Positions 8,121-16,924 are shown, counted from the stretch's first letter. The stretch is 64,000 bases of DNA from Alkaliphilus serpentinus (GCF_009017255.1 NZ_WBZB01000025.1:34239-98238), one strand, 5' to 3'. The notes: generated from the letters alone by a model not told the origin. Numbers and translations: made by a program.

Positions 8121-8867
8121 TCAATCTCCACTACACATAAAAAATAACCTTTCACTTTCATTTGTTGGAGGTTTCTTTTTAAAATCTCCATATACTATTA
8201 CTTTGTTAAAACCAGCAAGCTTTAAAGCTTCCATAATTTCCTTCTCACTATAGGCCCGTTGAATATGCTGTTCTTCATACTTTCTATATAAGCTTCCCTC
8301 CTGCATAAAGAAGGCAATATCCATTTCCACCAACATGTTCTCATCATCAAAGTAGTTCTCCCATAGATAACATAAGTCCCCTAGGTTTTCGCCAAAGGTA
8401 TTATTACCAATTGTATTTTTAAGTTTATATAGGCTACTTATATCAAATAGGAAGGTTCCACCTTCAGAAAGATGGTTTTTTACCTTCTTAAACATTTTTA
8501 TTAAGTCATTGGTATCAATAATATAGTTGATTCCATCACAGGCACATAGGATATTATCAAAGAAACCATTGATCTCAAGATTCACTATGTCTTGCTGTAT
8601 TAGCAGTATATCGTCATAACCAAAACCAAACAGCTTATCCTTAGCTACAGCCAGCATATCTTCAGAGATATCTACCCCGATGATTTTATAACCCCTTTCT
8701 GCTAAGGCCAATGTTAGATTACCTGTACCACAAGCCAGCTCTAAAATTACTTGGGATTTTTTTATATTGGGCAATAGCTCTTCTATAAAGCTACACCAAT
8801 GCCGATAGTCTACTTCTTCCATCAAGCGGTCATATAGATAAGCAAATTCTGCATATTGTTTTCCCAT
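8121..8867 (-). CDS. class I SAM-dependent methyltransferase
   Basis: A 248-residue protein opening with MGKQYAEFAYLYDRLME, typical of a common clostridial methyltransferase family. Motif I VILELACGTGNLTLALAERG is at about 40-59, followed by IIGVDISEDMLAVAKDK (62-78) and the acidic motif IVNLEINGFFDNILCACDGINYI. The C terminus ends in an arm FKKKPPTNESERLFF seen in this family. The gene has AGGAGAGAAATT before its ATG and lies just downstream of the SASP gene at 8903-9100. The substrate is unknown. It resembles the protein at 318-1070 in size and layout but is clearly a different gene. Confidence 0.88.
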   Translation of the reverse strand: MGKQYAEFAYLYDRLMEEVDYRHWCSFIEELLPNIKKSQVILELACGTGNLTLALAERGYKIIGVDISEDMLAVAKDKLFGFGYDDILLIQQDIVNLEINGFFDNILCACDGINYIIDTNDLIKMFKKVKNHLSEGGTFLFDISSLYKLKNTIGNNTFGENLGDLCYLWENYFDDENMLVEMDIAFFMQEGSLYRKYEEQHIQRAYSEKEIMEALKLAGFNKVIVYGDFKKKPPTNESERLFFMCSGD

Positions 8868-8902
8868 AATTTCTCTCCTATACTACTGATCATCTATCAA
8901 TA

Positions 8903-9100
8903 TTATATCTTATCAGCCTTATTATAGGAACTCTTCTTTTTTCTGACCGTCATCAACCCACCGATTCTTCCAGTTTCTTTAGCAGTTAAACCTCCCCAAC
9001 CAAGTTTCTTGACCTTATCGATTAAGCCTAACTCTTCTGCAATTTCATATTTCATTAAAAGATCTGGTGTAAATTCTTTGTTTTGAATATCTTCTTTCAT
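8903..9100 (-). CDS. alpha/beta-type small acid-soluble spore protein (divergent)
   Basis: A 65-residue DNA-binding spore protein. LLMKYEIAEELGLIDKV (with the GPR-protease-type site YE-IA) and GGLTAKETGRIGGLMTVRKKK match the two conserved blocks of alpha/beta SASPs. These proteins coat spore DNA and are degraded at germination by GPR. The start is set at 9100 because GGAGGG lies 6 bases before this ATG; an upstream in-frame ATG at 9139 has no such site. The C terminus (TVRKKKSSYNKADKI) is more basic and diverges from the usual MVRRMIE, so this is probably a minor SASP. Expression in the forespore is inferred from the family, not from a promoter I could define. Confidence 0.85.
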   Translation of the reverse strand: MKEDIQNKEFTPDLLMKYEIAEELGLIDKVKKLGWGGLTAKETGRIGGLMTVRKKKSSYNKADKI

Positions 9101-9450
9101 GATCATCCCTCCATTATCTATTATGGTGGGATATTTCATAAATTATACAGCTCTAGTCGTAATTTCACCCATTGGTTTATATTCCCTAAAGTTTTATTGC
9201 GATTTAGTAATAGAACAAAGGGAAATGTTAAACTTATGTCACATTTACATTAGCTTGTTGCTTGTATGATTTTTTAATGATAAATTATAAATGGTTAAAA
9301 AACCTAGTCTTATTTCTCACTCCCCCGTGAAAAATAGATAAAGAAAGGACTGCTCACCCCAGTCCTTTTTTGTTTTTTGATTTTTCCCAACCAGCTTATG
9401 TCCTTTTACTCTTTCATTAGATTATGGTTAACGTTTTTTTCGCTATCTAA
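9101..9450. other. intergenic gap: one terminator, no gene seen
   Basis: Apart from the terminator at 9344-9372, this 350-base stretch shows no frame with a ribosome binding site and no RNA structure I recognise. Confidence 0.6.
9344..9372 (-). terminator. bidirectional-looking terminator after the CPBP gene
   Basis: AAAGGACTG, 7-base loop, CAGTCCTTT. On the minus strand it is followed by CTTTATCTATTTTT; on the plus strand by TTTGTTTTTTG. The only neighbouring gene it can serve is the CPBP gene at 9451. Confidence 0.7.
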
Positions 9451-10446
9451 TTATCCTAAGCTTATGATTTCACTGATTTGAAAATAGATTATGTATATCA
9501 ATATTGGAGTTACCAGTAAGAGGGGAAAATACTCTATAGCTCTAGGTTGTTTATCTATAATTTCAGGATCTTCATCCTCTATTATTGTAATATCAGACTC
9601 CAACTCTTTGTTTTTAACAGCTGCCATGTCCTTTTTAATGATTTTAATCAGCAAAATGGCAATAAAAACTGTTACAGTTGCAATTATGGCAAATACTACA
9701 ACACTGCTTAGCATCGCAATGGTGGTAGATACCTCTTCTGTAGCTGGGGCTACCCCTTCTAGATCGATATCCTCCATTATTTTCATCAATTTATTCAGCA
9801 GAAAGTTTAGAGTAACTGCAAAGCCATTATTGGCTATATGTCCAATAATTCCCGCGAATATTGAGTCAGTTATAGTAACCAGATAGGCAAACACTACTCC
9901 AATTACTATTGGACCCATCAAATTATATAGATTAAAGTGAAAAATACCAAATAAAACTGATGAGAAAATGATTGCCTTTTTTTGACCAAGCCTTTCATAA
10001 CCGGATAACACAAAGCCCCTAAAGAAAACCTCTTCACAAATACCAGGTGTTACTGCCATTAATATCATTAAAAATAGATATTCTGACGTGTTGTTAGCCG
10101 AGGGTAATTCAGGAATATTTAAATTACCCAATAAACTTAGGAGGAGCATCATAATTGCATTTCCTACTACTGCCAGAGGATATATTAACAAAGTTATGGC
10201 TATTATTAAAAACCCATGTTTTACTCTAATCTTATTTAGCCTAAGGGTTTTTTTAAGATTTAAACCCTTTATCTTAATATAAATTATTGGAGGCAGGAGA
10301 ATTACCAACAATTGAATAATGACAACAGAATAGCTGAAGCTTTTATCTCCAATAAACAGACTAAAGGCTACAAAAAGATAGGCACCTATAAAATATAAAA
10401 TGTTTGAATCTATAACCTTTAAAACCTTTTCCTTCAAATTATTCAC
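9451..10446 (-). CDS. CPBP family intramembrane metalloprotease
   Basis: A 331-residue multi-pass membrane protein of the CPBP (CAAX protease/Abi) family. It has about eight hydrophobic segments and the catalytic motifs EEVFFRGFV (about residues 136-144), FGIFHFNLYN (about 165-174) and IIGHIANNGF (about 198-207). The acidic loop DITIIEDEDPEIIDKQPRAIE precedes a last membrane helix. Members process prenylated or other membrane-embedded peptides; the substrate here is unknown. The ATG follows AAGGGGTGAATA. The stop of the M20 hydrolase lies 3 bases upstream, so the two form an operon. Confidence 0.9.
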   Translation of the reverse strand: MNNLKEKVLKVIDSNILYFIGAYLFVAFSLFIGDKSFSYSVVIIQLLVILLPPIIYIKIKGLNLKKTLRLNKIRVKHGFLIIAITLLIYPLAVVGNAIMMLLLSLLGNLNIPELPSANNTSEYLFLMILMAVTPGICEEVFFRGFVLSGYERLGQKKAIIFSSVLFGIFHFNLYNLMGPIVIGVVFAYLVTITDSIFAGIIGHIANNGFAVTLNFLLNKLMKIMEDIDLEGVAPATEEVSTTIAMLSSVVVFAIIATVTVFIAILLIKIIKKDMAAVKNKELESDITIIEDEDPEIIDKQPRAIEYFPLLLVTPILIYIIYFQISEIISLG

Positions 10447-10449
10447 CCC

Positions 10450-11610
10450 TTATTTTTCCAAAGCACCTCGTTGCTTTAATATATTTATGTAGGCATTTAA
10501 GCCGAAGGCCAAAATGTCTTCATTAAAGTTAAATCGATTGTTATGTAAAGAATGATTAAACTCTTTACTTCCGCTTCCTAAGAATAAAAATACTCCAGGT
10601 ACAGATTTTTGATAATATGAAAAGTCCTCAGCCAGCATTACCGGTTGAATTTCTTCAATAACACCAGGGTCTTGACCCTTTATGAGTTCTTCAGTTAAAT
10701 ACTTATCGTTCTCAACAGCTGGGTACATATCTCTAAATATTATGCTGATTTCACAATTATGGATGAGCCTTAGACCTTTAGTATAGTTCTCCATTTCTTG
10801 TTTAATTTTATCATAAACCTCCTGACTAAAGCTCCTAATGGTACCCTCTAATATTGCTTCGCCAGCAATTACATTTCTTCTTTCACCAGCTATAACCCTT
10901 CCTATGGTAACCACAGAAGGTTCAATTGGATTAATGCTTCTGCTGACAATAGTCTGAAGACCAGAAATCAATTGTGCAGCAATTACAACACTATCTATTG
11001 ATGTGTGGGGCATTGCTCCATGTCCGCTTACGCCCTTGATCAGAATGTCAAATTCTCCAGTTTGAGACATCATGGGTCCTGGCTTTACCCCCATTTTCCC
11101 CTCTTCTATTCCAGGATATATGTGTATCCCATAAATCTCATCCACATGATACTTTTTCAAAAAACCTTTTTCTACAATAGGTTGAGCTCCCCCGATACCC
11201 TCTTCTGCTGGTTGAAAGATCAGCACCACATCATCATTTAATTGATGGATATTTTCTTTTAAATAGGCGGCCAAACCTATTAGCATAGCCATATGTCCAT
11301 CATGACCACAGGCATGCATTTTCCCACTATGACTTGAAATATAATCCGATGCGTTCTTCTCCTCTATTTCAAGGGCATCCATATCTGCTCTAAAGGCAAG
11401 GGTTCTTTTCCCTTCTCTTCCTTTAATATGGGCTATGATTCCGGTTCCTATAACCTGTTCCTCGAAATCTACACCTATTTCCCTTAGCGAGTCCGCTATA
11501 TATTTGGAGGTTTTAACCTCTTGGAAGGCCAGCTCAGGTATTCTATGGAGCTCTCTTCTATATTCTTTCATCTTATAAGCTAACTGTTTCAAATCATTTT
11601 TTATAAGCAC
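10450..11610 (-). CDS. M20 family amidohydrolase (possible N-acetyl-diaminopimelate deacetylase)
   Basis: A 386-residue M20D peptidase/aminoacylase-type zinc hydrolase. Metal-site motifs are FRADMDALEIEE (about 75-86), HACGHDGHMAMLIGLA (about 102-117), FQPAEEGIGGA (about 137-147) and the C-terminal AEDFSYYQKSVPGVFLFLGSG. GVSGHGAMPH in the dimerisation domain is typical. The start is GTG with AAGGGGTGATTAA upstream. It is divergent from dapH (11841), and in Bacillus the dapH neighbour is the N-acetyl-LL-diaminopimelate deacetylase of the same family. That role is therefore plausible here, but generic N-acyl-amino-acid amidohydrolases look the same at this level. The CPBP gene follows 3 bases later. 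Confidence 0.88.
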   Translation of the reverse strand: MLIKNDLKQLAYKMKEYRRELHRIPELAFQEVKTSKYIADSLREIGVDFEEQVIGTGIIAHIKGREGKRTLAFRADMDALEIEEKNASDYISSHSGKMHACGHDGHMAMLIGLAAYLKENIHQLNDDVVLIFQPAEEGIGGAQPIVEKGFLKKYHVDEIYGIHIYPGIEEGKMGVKPGPMMSQTGEFDILIKGVSGHGAMPHTSIDSVVIAAQLISGLQTIVSRSINPIEPSVVTIGRVIAGERRNVIAGEAILEGTIRSFSQEVYDKIKQEMENYTKGLRLIHNCEISIIFRDMYPAVENDKYLTEELIKGQDPGVIEEIQPVMLAEDFSYYQKSVPGVFLFLGSGSKEFNHSLHNNRFNFNEDILAFGLNAYINILKQRGALEK

Positions 11611-11840
11611 TTAATCACCCCTTAGTTTTTTAGATGTTTTTAATAAGATTAACCTCTTCCATTTTATCACGTTATTGTGGTTAAATACCATATATAGCTT
11701 TTAGTTTTTCATTTTTTTAATGGAATTGCTAAAAACAGTATTTTTATCAGTAATCATAAATATATATATTAAAAAGAGCATTCCCTAAAATTTCGATAAA
11801 TAATTAAACCAAATAAATAATATGGAAAGGACTGAAGACT

Positions 11841-12581
11841 ATGGGCAGTCAATCAACTAAGATTAAGACCGAAATTGATTTAACTTCTGCTGAATCCATC
11901 GCAAGATCAATAAAAAAGGCTAAAAAAAGTACTCCAGTTAAGGTTTATATACAGGGTTACTTAGCAAATCTAGATTCTAATGACCTTCTAATCTTTGGCA
12001 ATGATCAATTTAGAATTATCATTGGTGATTATACTGAAGTTAAAAAAATCCTGGATGAAAATCAAAATTTTATTAGTCATTTTCATATAGAGTATGATAG
12101 GCGCAATTCTGCAATTCCTCTTTTGGAAACCTTAGAACTTCAGGCTAGAATAGAACCGGGTTCAATCATTAGAGATAGTGTTGCTATAGGTAAAAATGCA
12201 GTAATCATGATGGGAGCAGTCATAAATGTTGGTGCTGTCATTGGAGAAAACTCTATGATTGATATGAACTGTGTAATTGGTGCAAGGGGTATTATTGGAA
12301 GAAATGTCCATGTTGGAGCAGGAACTGTAATTGCAGGGGTTTTGGAGCCTCCCAGTATTAAGCCAGTAATCATCGAGGATAATGTGTTTATAGGTGCCAA
12401 TTCAGTGGTTTTAGAGGGGATACAAGTTGGTGAGGGTGCGGTAATTGCAGCAGGATCCGTTGTTACAAGGGATGTGCCTCCAAATACCGTGGTTGCTGGA
12501 ATGCCTGCAAAAATCATTAAGGTTAAGGATGAAAGAACCCAGGATAAGGTGAAGTTATTAGAGGATTTAAGAGGACTTTAA
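11841..12581 (+). CDS. dapH: 2,3,4,5-tetrahydropyridine-2,6-dicarboxylate N-acetyltransferase
   Basis: A 246-residue enzyme of lysine/diaminopimelate synthesis by the acetylase branch. The N-terminal domain (residues 1-95: [29 protein letters not shown]) is the DapH-specific region. The rest is a left-handed beta helix of hexapeptide repeats ([71 protein letters not shown]) ending [11 protein letters not shown]. Length matches the B. subtilis enzyme. The ATG follows GGAAAGGACTGAAGACT, a moderate site. It supplies meso-diaminopimelate for peptidoglycan and lysine. The divergent M20 hydrolase at 10450-11610 may catalyse a later step. Confidence 0.96.
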   Translation: MGSQSTKIKTEIDLTSAESIARSIKKAKKSTPVKVYIQGYLANLDSNDLLIFGNDQFRIIIGDYTEVKKILDENQNFISHFHIEYDRRNSAIPLLETLELQARIEPGSIIRDSVAIGKNAVIMMGAVINVGAVIGENSMIDMNCVIGARGIIGRNVHVGAGTVIAGVLEPPSIKPVIIEDNVFIGANSVVLEGIQVGEGAVIAAGSVVTRDVPPNTVVAGMPAKIIKVKDERTQDKVKLLEDLRGL

Positions 12582-12583
12582 GT

Positions 12584-12705
12584 AGACTGTTGAAAACCCA
12601 ACATCTTTTTTGTCGCATCAAAAAACCAGCATCCTCACTTATTATAGTATAAGCTCCGGTGCTGGTTTTTCTTACTTCGTAAATCTAATAACTTTTGAAC
12701 AGTCT
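12584..12705. mobile_element. MITE-like palindromic element, copy 1
   Basis: Terminal inverted repeats AGACTGTTGAAAA (12584-12596) and TTTTGAACAGTCT (12693-12705) match in 12 of 13 positions. Inside is a second inverted repeat, AAAAACCAGCA and TGCTGGTTTTT, around a segment reading CCTCACTTATTATAGTATAAGCTCCGG in two pieces. The same interior, in opposite orientation, occurs at 23049-23098. No coding capacity. It lies 2 bases after the dapH stop and could act as its terminator. Confidence 0.75.
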
Positions 12706-12730
12706 GTTGAGAGTTTAACCCTAAAATTCT

Positions 12731-13270
12731 TTATCTATCCTTATCCGTTACAACAAATACGTAGGGGACGTTTCTATAATAATCTCCATAATTTAGGCCA
12801 TATCCTACTACAAACTTATCTGGTATGGTAAAGCCAAGGTAATCCGGGACGATATCAACCTTTCTACGTTCTGGTTTATCTAGTAAAACACAGCACTTCA
12901 CACTGGCTGCATTCTTTTTGGAAAGATGCTCCATAACAAACTTCATAGTAAGGCCCGAATCGGTTATATCATCTACAACCAATACATCATAACCAGTAAG
13001 GTCCTTCTTGATATCATTTATAATATTGATAATCCCACTGCTTTCTTCACCATGTCCATAGCTGGAAGTTGTCATAAATTCGATCTTTACAGGAATGGAT
13101 AACTGTCTAACTAAATCCGCAGTAAAAATAAAACTACCCTTTAATAAAGAAACCACCACCAGCTTTTTATTTGCATACTCTTCTGAAAGCTGTTGACCCA
13201 GCTCTTTAGTTCTCCTTCTTATATCCTCTTCCGAAAGAAGGATTTCCCACACTTTTTTCTCTATATCCAT
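12731..13270 (-). CDS. hpt: hypoxanthine phosphoribosyltransferase
   Basis: A 179-residue purine-salvage enzyme that converts hypoxanthine or guanine plus PRPP to IMP or GMP. The PRPP-binding loop is VLVVDDITDSGLTM (about 97-110). EEDIRRRTKELGQQLSEEY, VSLLKGSFIFTADLVRQL and the C-terminal FVVGYGLNYGDYYRNVPYV complete the family pattern. An upstream in-frame ATG at 13285 is rejected in favour of 13270, which has GGAGGG 7 bases ahead. In many Firmicutes hpt sits with tilS and ftsH, but here it is alone next to a MITE. Confidence 0.96.
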   Translation of the reverse strand: MDIEKKVWEILLSEEDIRRRTKELGQQLSEEYANKKLVVVSLLKGSFIFTADLVRQLSIPVKIEFMTTSSYGHGEESSGIINIINDIKKDLTGYDVLVVDDITDSGLTMKFVMEHLSKKNAASVKCCVLLDKPERRKVDIVPDYLGFTIPDKFVVGYGLNYGDYYRNVPYVFVVTDKDR

Positions 13271-13470
13271 TGGACTTCCCTCCATATAGTTTCTAGTTAT
13301 TATTATTATTCTAATTTAAATATTTTCTCTTGTCAAAATTTTTTTATAGGATTTTTTCAATATATTAACCATAATAAGGAATTGTTAATTTTTTGACTTA
13401 GTTACAAATATGTGTTGATATTGAATCTCAATAATAGTACAATAAATTGTATTCTTCAGGAGGTGTACTA

Positions 13471-14679
13471 ATGAAAAGCATCGATTTTGCAGAAGCAACC
13501 GCCGTGTCATCAGTTAAAACCAAGAAATCAGTGTCGAAGGAAACCTATATTTTTATACTCATTGTTGTAGGGGCCTTCTGGTATATGGGTAAAACCATGG
13601 GAGTCGGCACAATGTTTGATGTCATTATGAAAACTGCCCACGACCTATTACTCAACACAGTCTTTTTTATTTTAGCAATTTCAGTATTGGCAGGATCATT
13701 GTCTGCATTATTATCAGAGTTTGGTGTGGTGGCTTTAATCAATAAGATTATTTCCCCTATTATGAAACCCTTATATGGATTACCAGGGGCTGCATCAATA
13801 GGAGCAATAACCACATATCTATCAGATAATCCTGCTATCATATCTTTGGCTAAGGATAAAGGGTTTATAAAATATTTTAAAAACTACCAAGTACCTACCT
13901 TATGTAACCTTGGTACTGCCTTTGGCATGGGCTTGGTATTAACCACCTATATGATGAGCTTAGGACAGCAATTTTTTATTCCTGCCCTTATTGGAAACTT
14001 AGGTGCTATAGTTGGTAGTATAGTAAGTGTTCGTATTATGACCTATCATACAAAAAAATATTACGGCATTGAGGGATCCGATGATATTGAAGATAAAAAG
14101 CAAATAATTGATTATGGAGCAACCAGGGAAATTAGAGAAGGAAATGTATTTGAAAGAAGCTTAGATGCAATTTTAGAGGGGGGTAAAAGCGGAGTTGAAT
14201 TAGGCCTTGCCATCATTCCAGGTGTACTATTCATCTGTACAATTGTAATGCTTTTAACCTTCGGGCCAAGTGGTGTTGAAAATGGTGTATCCGTCTATCA
14301 AGGCCAAGCCTATGAGGGGGTTGCCCTATTACCTAAGCTAGGGAAATACATTTTCCCCGTTATTAAGCCCCTCTTTGGATTTGAAAGTGTTGAAGCCTTG
14401 GCCCTTCCAATAACCTCATTGGGTGCAGTTTCTGCTGCTATGGGCTTTGTAAAGAGCTTTATTGATAACGGCTTAATTGGCCCTAAGGATATAGCAGTAT
14501 TTACTGCCATGGGGATGTGCTGGAGTGGTTATTTAAGTACCCACGTAGGTATGATGGATGCCCTTAATGTAAGGCAGTTGACCAATAAGGCAATCTTTTC
14601 CCATACCATTGGTGGAATTGCAGCAGGAATAGCTGCCAATTATGGATATATGCTTTATTCACTGCTCTTTATAAAATAG
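13471..14679 (+). CDS. Gate-domain (nucleoside recognition) membrane protein
   Basis: A 402-residue integral membrane protein with two copies of the Gate/nucleoside-recognition fold. NTVFFILAISVLAGSLSALLSEFGVVALINKIISPIMKPLYGLPG (about 58-102) and AIIPGVLFICTIVMLLTFGPSG plus the second half AVSAAMGFVKSFIDNG show the repeated pattern. GAASIGAITTYLSDNPAIISLAKDKG is a conserved motif of the YjiH-like branch. The start ATG at 13471 has AGGAGGTG five bases upstream and is preferred over a frame extension to 13447. Transport of nucleosides or another small molecule is suggested by the family but unproven. It stands alone. Confidence 0.85.
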   Translation: MKSIDFAEATAVSSVKTKKSVSKETYIFILIVVGAFWYMGKTMGVGTMFDVIMKTAHDLLLNTVFFILAISVLAGSLSALLSEFGVVALINKIISPIMKPLYGLPGAASIGAITTYLSDNPAIISLAKDKGFIKYFKNYQVPTLCNLGTAFGMGLVLTTYMMSLGQQFFIPALIGNLGAIVGSIVSVRIMTYHTKKYYGIEGSDDIEDKKQIIDYGATREIREGNVFERSLDAILEGGKSGVELGLAIIPGVLFICTIVMLLTFGPSGVENGVSVYQGQAYEGVALLPKLGKYIFPVIKPLFGFESVEALALPITSLGAVSAAMGFVKSFIDNGLIGPKDIAVFTAMGMCWSGYLSTHVGMMDALNVRQLTNKAIFSHTIGGIAAGIAANYGYMLYSLLFIK

Positions 14680-14732
14680 AGGATCCTATAATATCCTCAT
14701 ATGATTCTTATAATTAACCATTAATAACTTCT

Positions 14733-14802
14733 AAACCTAGCATTCATGCGTATTTCCCTAAACACTTATCACAAAGGGGTATAGGCTGTAATAGCTAGGT
14801 TT
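14733..14802 (+). terminator. long-loop inverted repeat after the Gate-domain gene
   Basis: AAACCTAGC (14733-14741) and GCTAGGTTT (14794-14802) are perfect complements separated by 52 bases, followed by ACTTTATT. It may be a weak terminator or the base of a structured RNA. No known riboswitch is recognised. Confidence 0.35.
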
Positions 14803-14931
14803 ACTTTATTGAAAACATTAAACTGCTTTAACTCAAAGGAGGATTTTAATAGTTTTGAACTTTACACTTCTTTTTTAGAAAAATTGTGGTAAAATAATAT
14901 TAGTTTATTATGAAGGAAGGAGAATACATAG

Positions 14932-15399
14932 GTGGACAAGGATAAGAAAAGAGTACTATTTAAAGAACTGGAGTTAAAGGCAAAGAACTTAATTGAAAAT
15001 GAATCAGACATTGATAAAGTGTTTCAGGGTATCGTTGAATTGTTAGATGAAAATATTCCTTATTATGACTGGACAGGTTTTTATATGATAGAAAACGGAG
15101 AGTTGGTTTTAGGTAATTATGTTGGCAAACCTACCGATCATGTTAAAATACAAGTAGGTCAAGGTATTTGCGGACAAGCCGCCGATAGAAAGGAAACCTT
15201 TATTGTTGACGATGTTACAAAGGAATCTAATTACTTAGCCTGTAGCTTCGAAACGGCTTCTGAAATTGTTGTACCCATCATAAAAAATGATGTAGTGCTG
15301 GGTGAAATTGATATTGATAGCCATACTCCAGCAGCCTTTGATGAATATGATCAGGAATTATTGGAATCAATTGCCAATATGCTGATTATAAGATTTTAG
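14932..15399 (+). CDS. GAF-domain protein, probable free methionine-R-sulfoxide reductase
   Basis: A 155-residue single GAF domain. The stretch DWTGFYMIENGELVLGNYVGKP, QGICGQAADRKETFIVDDV and SNYLACSFETASEIVVPIIKNDVVLGEIDIDS follows the fRMsr pattern (GVCG, IAC, SEIVVP). Two of the cysteines used by fRMsr enzymes are present (in GICG and LAC). The third family cysteine, about ten residues after the first, is not, so activity on free Met-R-sulfoxide is likely but not certain. The start is GTG, with GGAAGGAGAATACATAG upstream. Followed by its own terminator. Confidence 0.82.
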   Translation: MDKDKKRVLFKELELKAKNLIENESDIDKVFQGIVELLDENIPYYDWTGFYMIENGELVLGNYVGKPTDHVKIQVGQGICGQAADRKETFIVDDVTKESNYLACSFETASEIVVPIIKNDVVLGEIDIDSHTPAAFDEYDQELLESIANMLIIRF

Positions 15400-15411
15400 A
15401 AAAGAGAAATA

Positions 15412-15438
15412 AAATCCTGATAATTTCAGGATTTTTTT
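15412..15438 (+). terminator. intrinsic terminator after the GAF gene
   Basis: AAATCCTGA, loop, TCAGGATTT followed by TTTTA, 13 bases after the stop. Confidence 0.85.
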
Positions 15439-15468
15439 ATTTTCATAATTAATGTTAACTTGTTATAG

Positions 15469-15609
15469 TTATTGCAAGTCGTCGTCATAATGTTGATTTA
15501 AAAGAATTCTTTTGATATCCTTTAGCAGTACAATGATTCTATTTAGTGAATACTGAATTGATATTAATACAATAAAGAGTATGACAATAGGCACGATAAT
15601 TTTTTCCAT
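15469..15609 (-). CDS. small membrane protein, 46 residues
   Basis: MEKIIVPIVILFIVLISIQ forms one membrane helix, followed by YSLNRIIVLLKDIKRILLNQ and an acidic tail HYDDDLQ. The ATG at 15609 has GGAGGG five bases upstream, which decides against the longer frame to 15678. I do not recognise a family. A single N-terminal helix with an amphipathic tail fits many small membrane regulators, but no role can be named. The divergent small gene at 15714 starts 104 bases away. Confidence 0.6.
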   Translation of the reverse strand: MEKIIVPIVILFIVLISIQYSLNRIIVLLKDIKRILLNQHYDDDLQ

Positions 15610-15713
15610 AGAATCCCTCCTCATGACTATTATAATACGATTCGTTTTTTTTACAACACCTTTTTTTACTCCCTTCATAATATATAGTGAAATATGAAGG
15701 GAGGGTAAGTAAT

Positions 15714-15953
15714 ATGTCTAACATAAAGTGTCCACCACCTACCTCATGTCCAACATTACCAGGAACCCTTATTAAAATCAACGTTCCTGCTGGAGCAGTG
15801 ATTAACCTCTTTAACATAATAGAACTAGTATCTCCCAGTGGAATTTGCTTAATAATTAGAATTCCTACTCAAACTAATAATGCAACTGTCCTAAGCACAA
15901 TAGTAGATGGAATAAAGGCTAGTGGTGGCACCATTGAATTTTTAACCCAATAA
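15714..15953 (+). CDS. 79-residue protein with Cys/Pro-rich N terminus, function unknown
   Basis: Begins MSNIKCPPPTSCPTLPG, then a hydrophobic beta-rich region (TLIKINVPAGAVINLFNIIELV, GICLIIRIPTQTNNATVL) and ends in SGGTIEFLTQ. The ATG has GGGAGGG eight bases upstream; the frame extension to 15687 overlaps that site and is rejected. No signal peptide. A short, cysteine-bearing, beta-rich protein beside spore genes could be a spore-surface component, but that is a guess from composition. Confidence 0.55.
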   Translation: MSNIKCPPPTSCPTLPGTLIKINVPAGAVINLFNIIELVSPSGICLIIRIPTQTNNATVLSTIVDGIKASGGTIEFLTQ

Positions 15954-15960
15954 TTAAGCA

Positions 15961-15986
15961 GGAGGTAGATACCATGATCTACCTCC
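15961..15986. terminator. hairpin between convergent genes
   Basis: GGAGGTAGAT, loop ACCATG, ATCTACCTCC; a 10-bp perfect stem between the 79-residue gene and the SSB-like gene. The flanking T tracts are poor, so terminator function is uncertain. Confidence 0.5.
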
Positions 15987-15992
15987 CTCAGG

Positions 15993-16622
15993 TTATTCAT
16001 CAACTTTTTCCATTTTAGATATGGAAACTTCATAGGCTACTTTATTTAAGACATTTCCATCAGATAGTTTCTTCTGGTAGCTTCTGCTTTGTATCCTACC
16101 CCAGCTCTTTATATGATCACCGATATCTAGCTTTGAGGAGAATCTGGCATTTCTACCCCAAGCTATACATGGTATATAGTCAGATTTATTATAGGCCCTG
16201 TTTACAGCCAATAAAATATCTGTAATTTCTCTACCGAAGGGAGTTTCCCTATAAACAGGAGATTTACAAACATAACCTTCAAGGTAGATTTGATTGGGAT
16301 TTTTAATATCCCCCTCATCTTCTAAAATGGCCAAATCCCTCACAAATATTGTTAGTACCAATCTATTGCTACCATCAATATATTTATTATAAGATCTTAG
16401 TTGACCCTCCACCTTAACCATAGCTCCAGACCTAATATTCTCATCAACCAAAAGCCTTTCGGATATTGTTAGAGGTAAAAAATCACTGTTCTCACTTAAT
16501 CGAGGTATTTCAATTTTATAGGTATAAAACCCCTCCCCAAACATCTCGTGGCTAAATTCCTTTTCTCCAGCGATCTTTCCAACAAGTGTTACGACATTGC
16601 TGTTAATAATGTTATTAGACAT
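15993..16622 (-). CDS. single-stranded DNA-binding protein-like, two OB folds
   Basis: A 209-residue protein with two SSB-type OB folds. The first (residues 8-105) runs NVVTLVGKIAGEKEFSHEMFG to MVKVEGQLRSYNKYIDGSNRLVLTIFVRDLAILE. The second runs NQIYLEGYVCKSPVYRETPFGREITDILLAVNRAYNKSDYIPCIAWGRNARFSSKLDIGDHIKSWGRIQSRSYQKKL. The second resembles canonical Ssb (GR..D.PE.RYT..G..V); there is no acidic C-terminal DIPF tail, so it is not the replicative SSB. Such two-fold versions occur in clostridia as an accessory protein. The start is close behind GGGGTGA. Its exact role is unknown. Confidence 0.75.
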   Translation of the reverse strand: MSNNIINSNVVTLVGKIAGEKEFSHEMFGEGFYTYKIEIPRLSENSDFLPLTISERLLVDENIRSGAMVKVEGQLRSYNKYIDGSNRLVLTIFVRDLAILEDEGDIKNPNQIYLEGYVCKSPVYRETPFGREITDILLAVNRAYNKSDYIPCIAWGRNARFSSKLDIGDHIKSWGRIQSRSYQKKLSDGNVLNKVAYEVSISKMEKVDE

Positions 16623-16892
16623 TCACCCCAAGCCCCCTTCTATTCTTATGTTTCTTTTAATATAATCTATAAACATATTTATTCGTTGGACTTGAGGATT
16701 ATGTTTTTATATATAAGTTTTTTTTATTTTTTTGCTGAAACATCCTTCTGATTATTTTGGGTTTGAACCCCTTCTTATCGACATGATAAATAAATTTCTA
16801 GATTATTCTTAAAATGCTATCTTATGATAGATAAAAGCAAGCTATGAGATGTTTTATCCTTAAAACGACTATGCATGCCTTTGTTGTTACAT
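16623..16892. other. intergenic stretch, no gene seen
   Basis: AT-rich, no supported frame. The REP-like palindrome at 16893 closes this gap. Confidence 0.5.
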
Positions 16893-16919
16893 GCACAAAA
16901 AGAACCGTCCCCGTTGTGC
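16893..16919 (+). repeat. REP-like palindrome, copy 4 (remote from the transposase)
   Basis: GCACAAAAAGAACCGTCCCC then GTTGTGC. Arms GCACAA and TTGTGC are perfect complements around the core AGAACCGTCCCC shared with the three copies around the RAYT gene 14.5 kb away. It lies a few bases beyond the MurE-like stop codon. Confidence 0.8.
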
Positions 16920-16924
16920 TGTTC

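Noticed and set aside
14733..14802. Riboswitch upstream of the GAF gene
   Set aside because: The long-loop repeat has no sequence feature of known riboswitches, and the GAF gene starts 130 bases later.
15539..15817. Alternate minus-strand frame across the small gene pair
   Set aside because: It overlaps both short genes that have good ribosome binding sites and lacks one itself.
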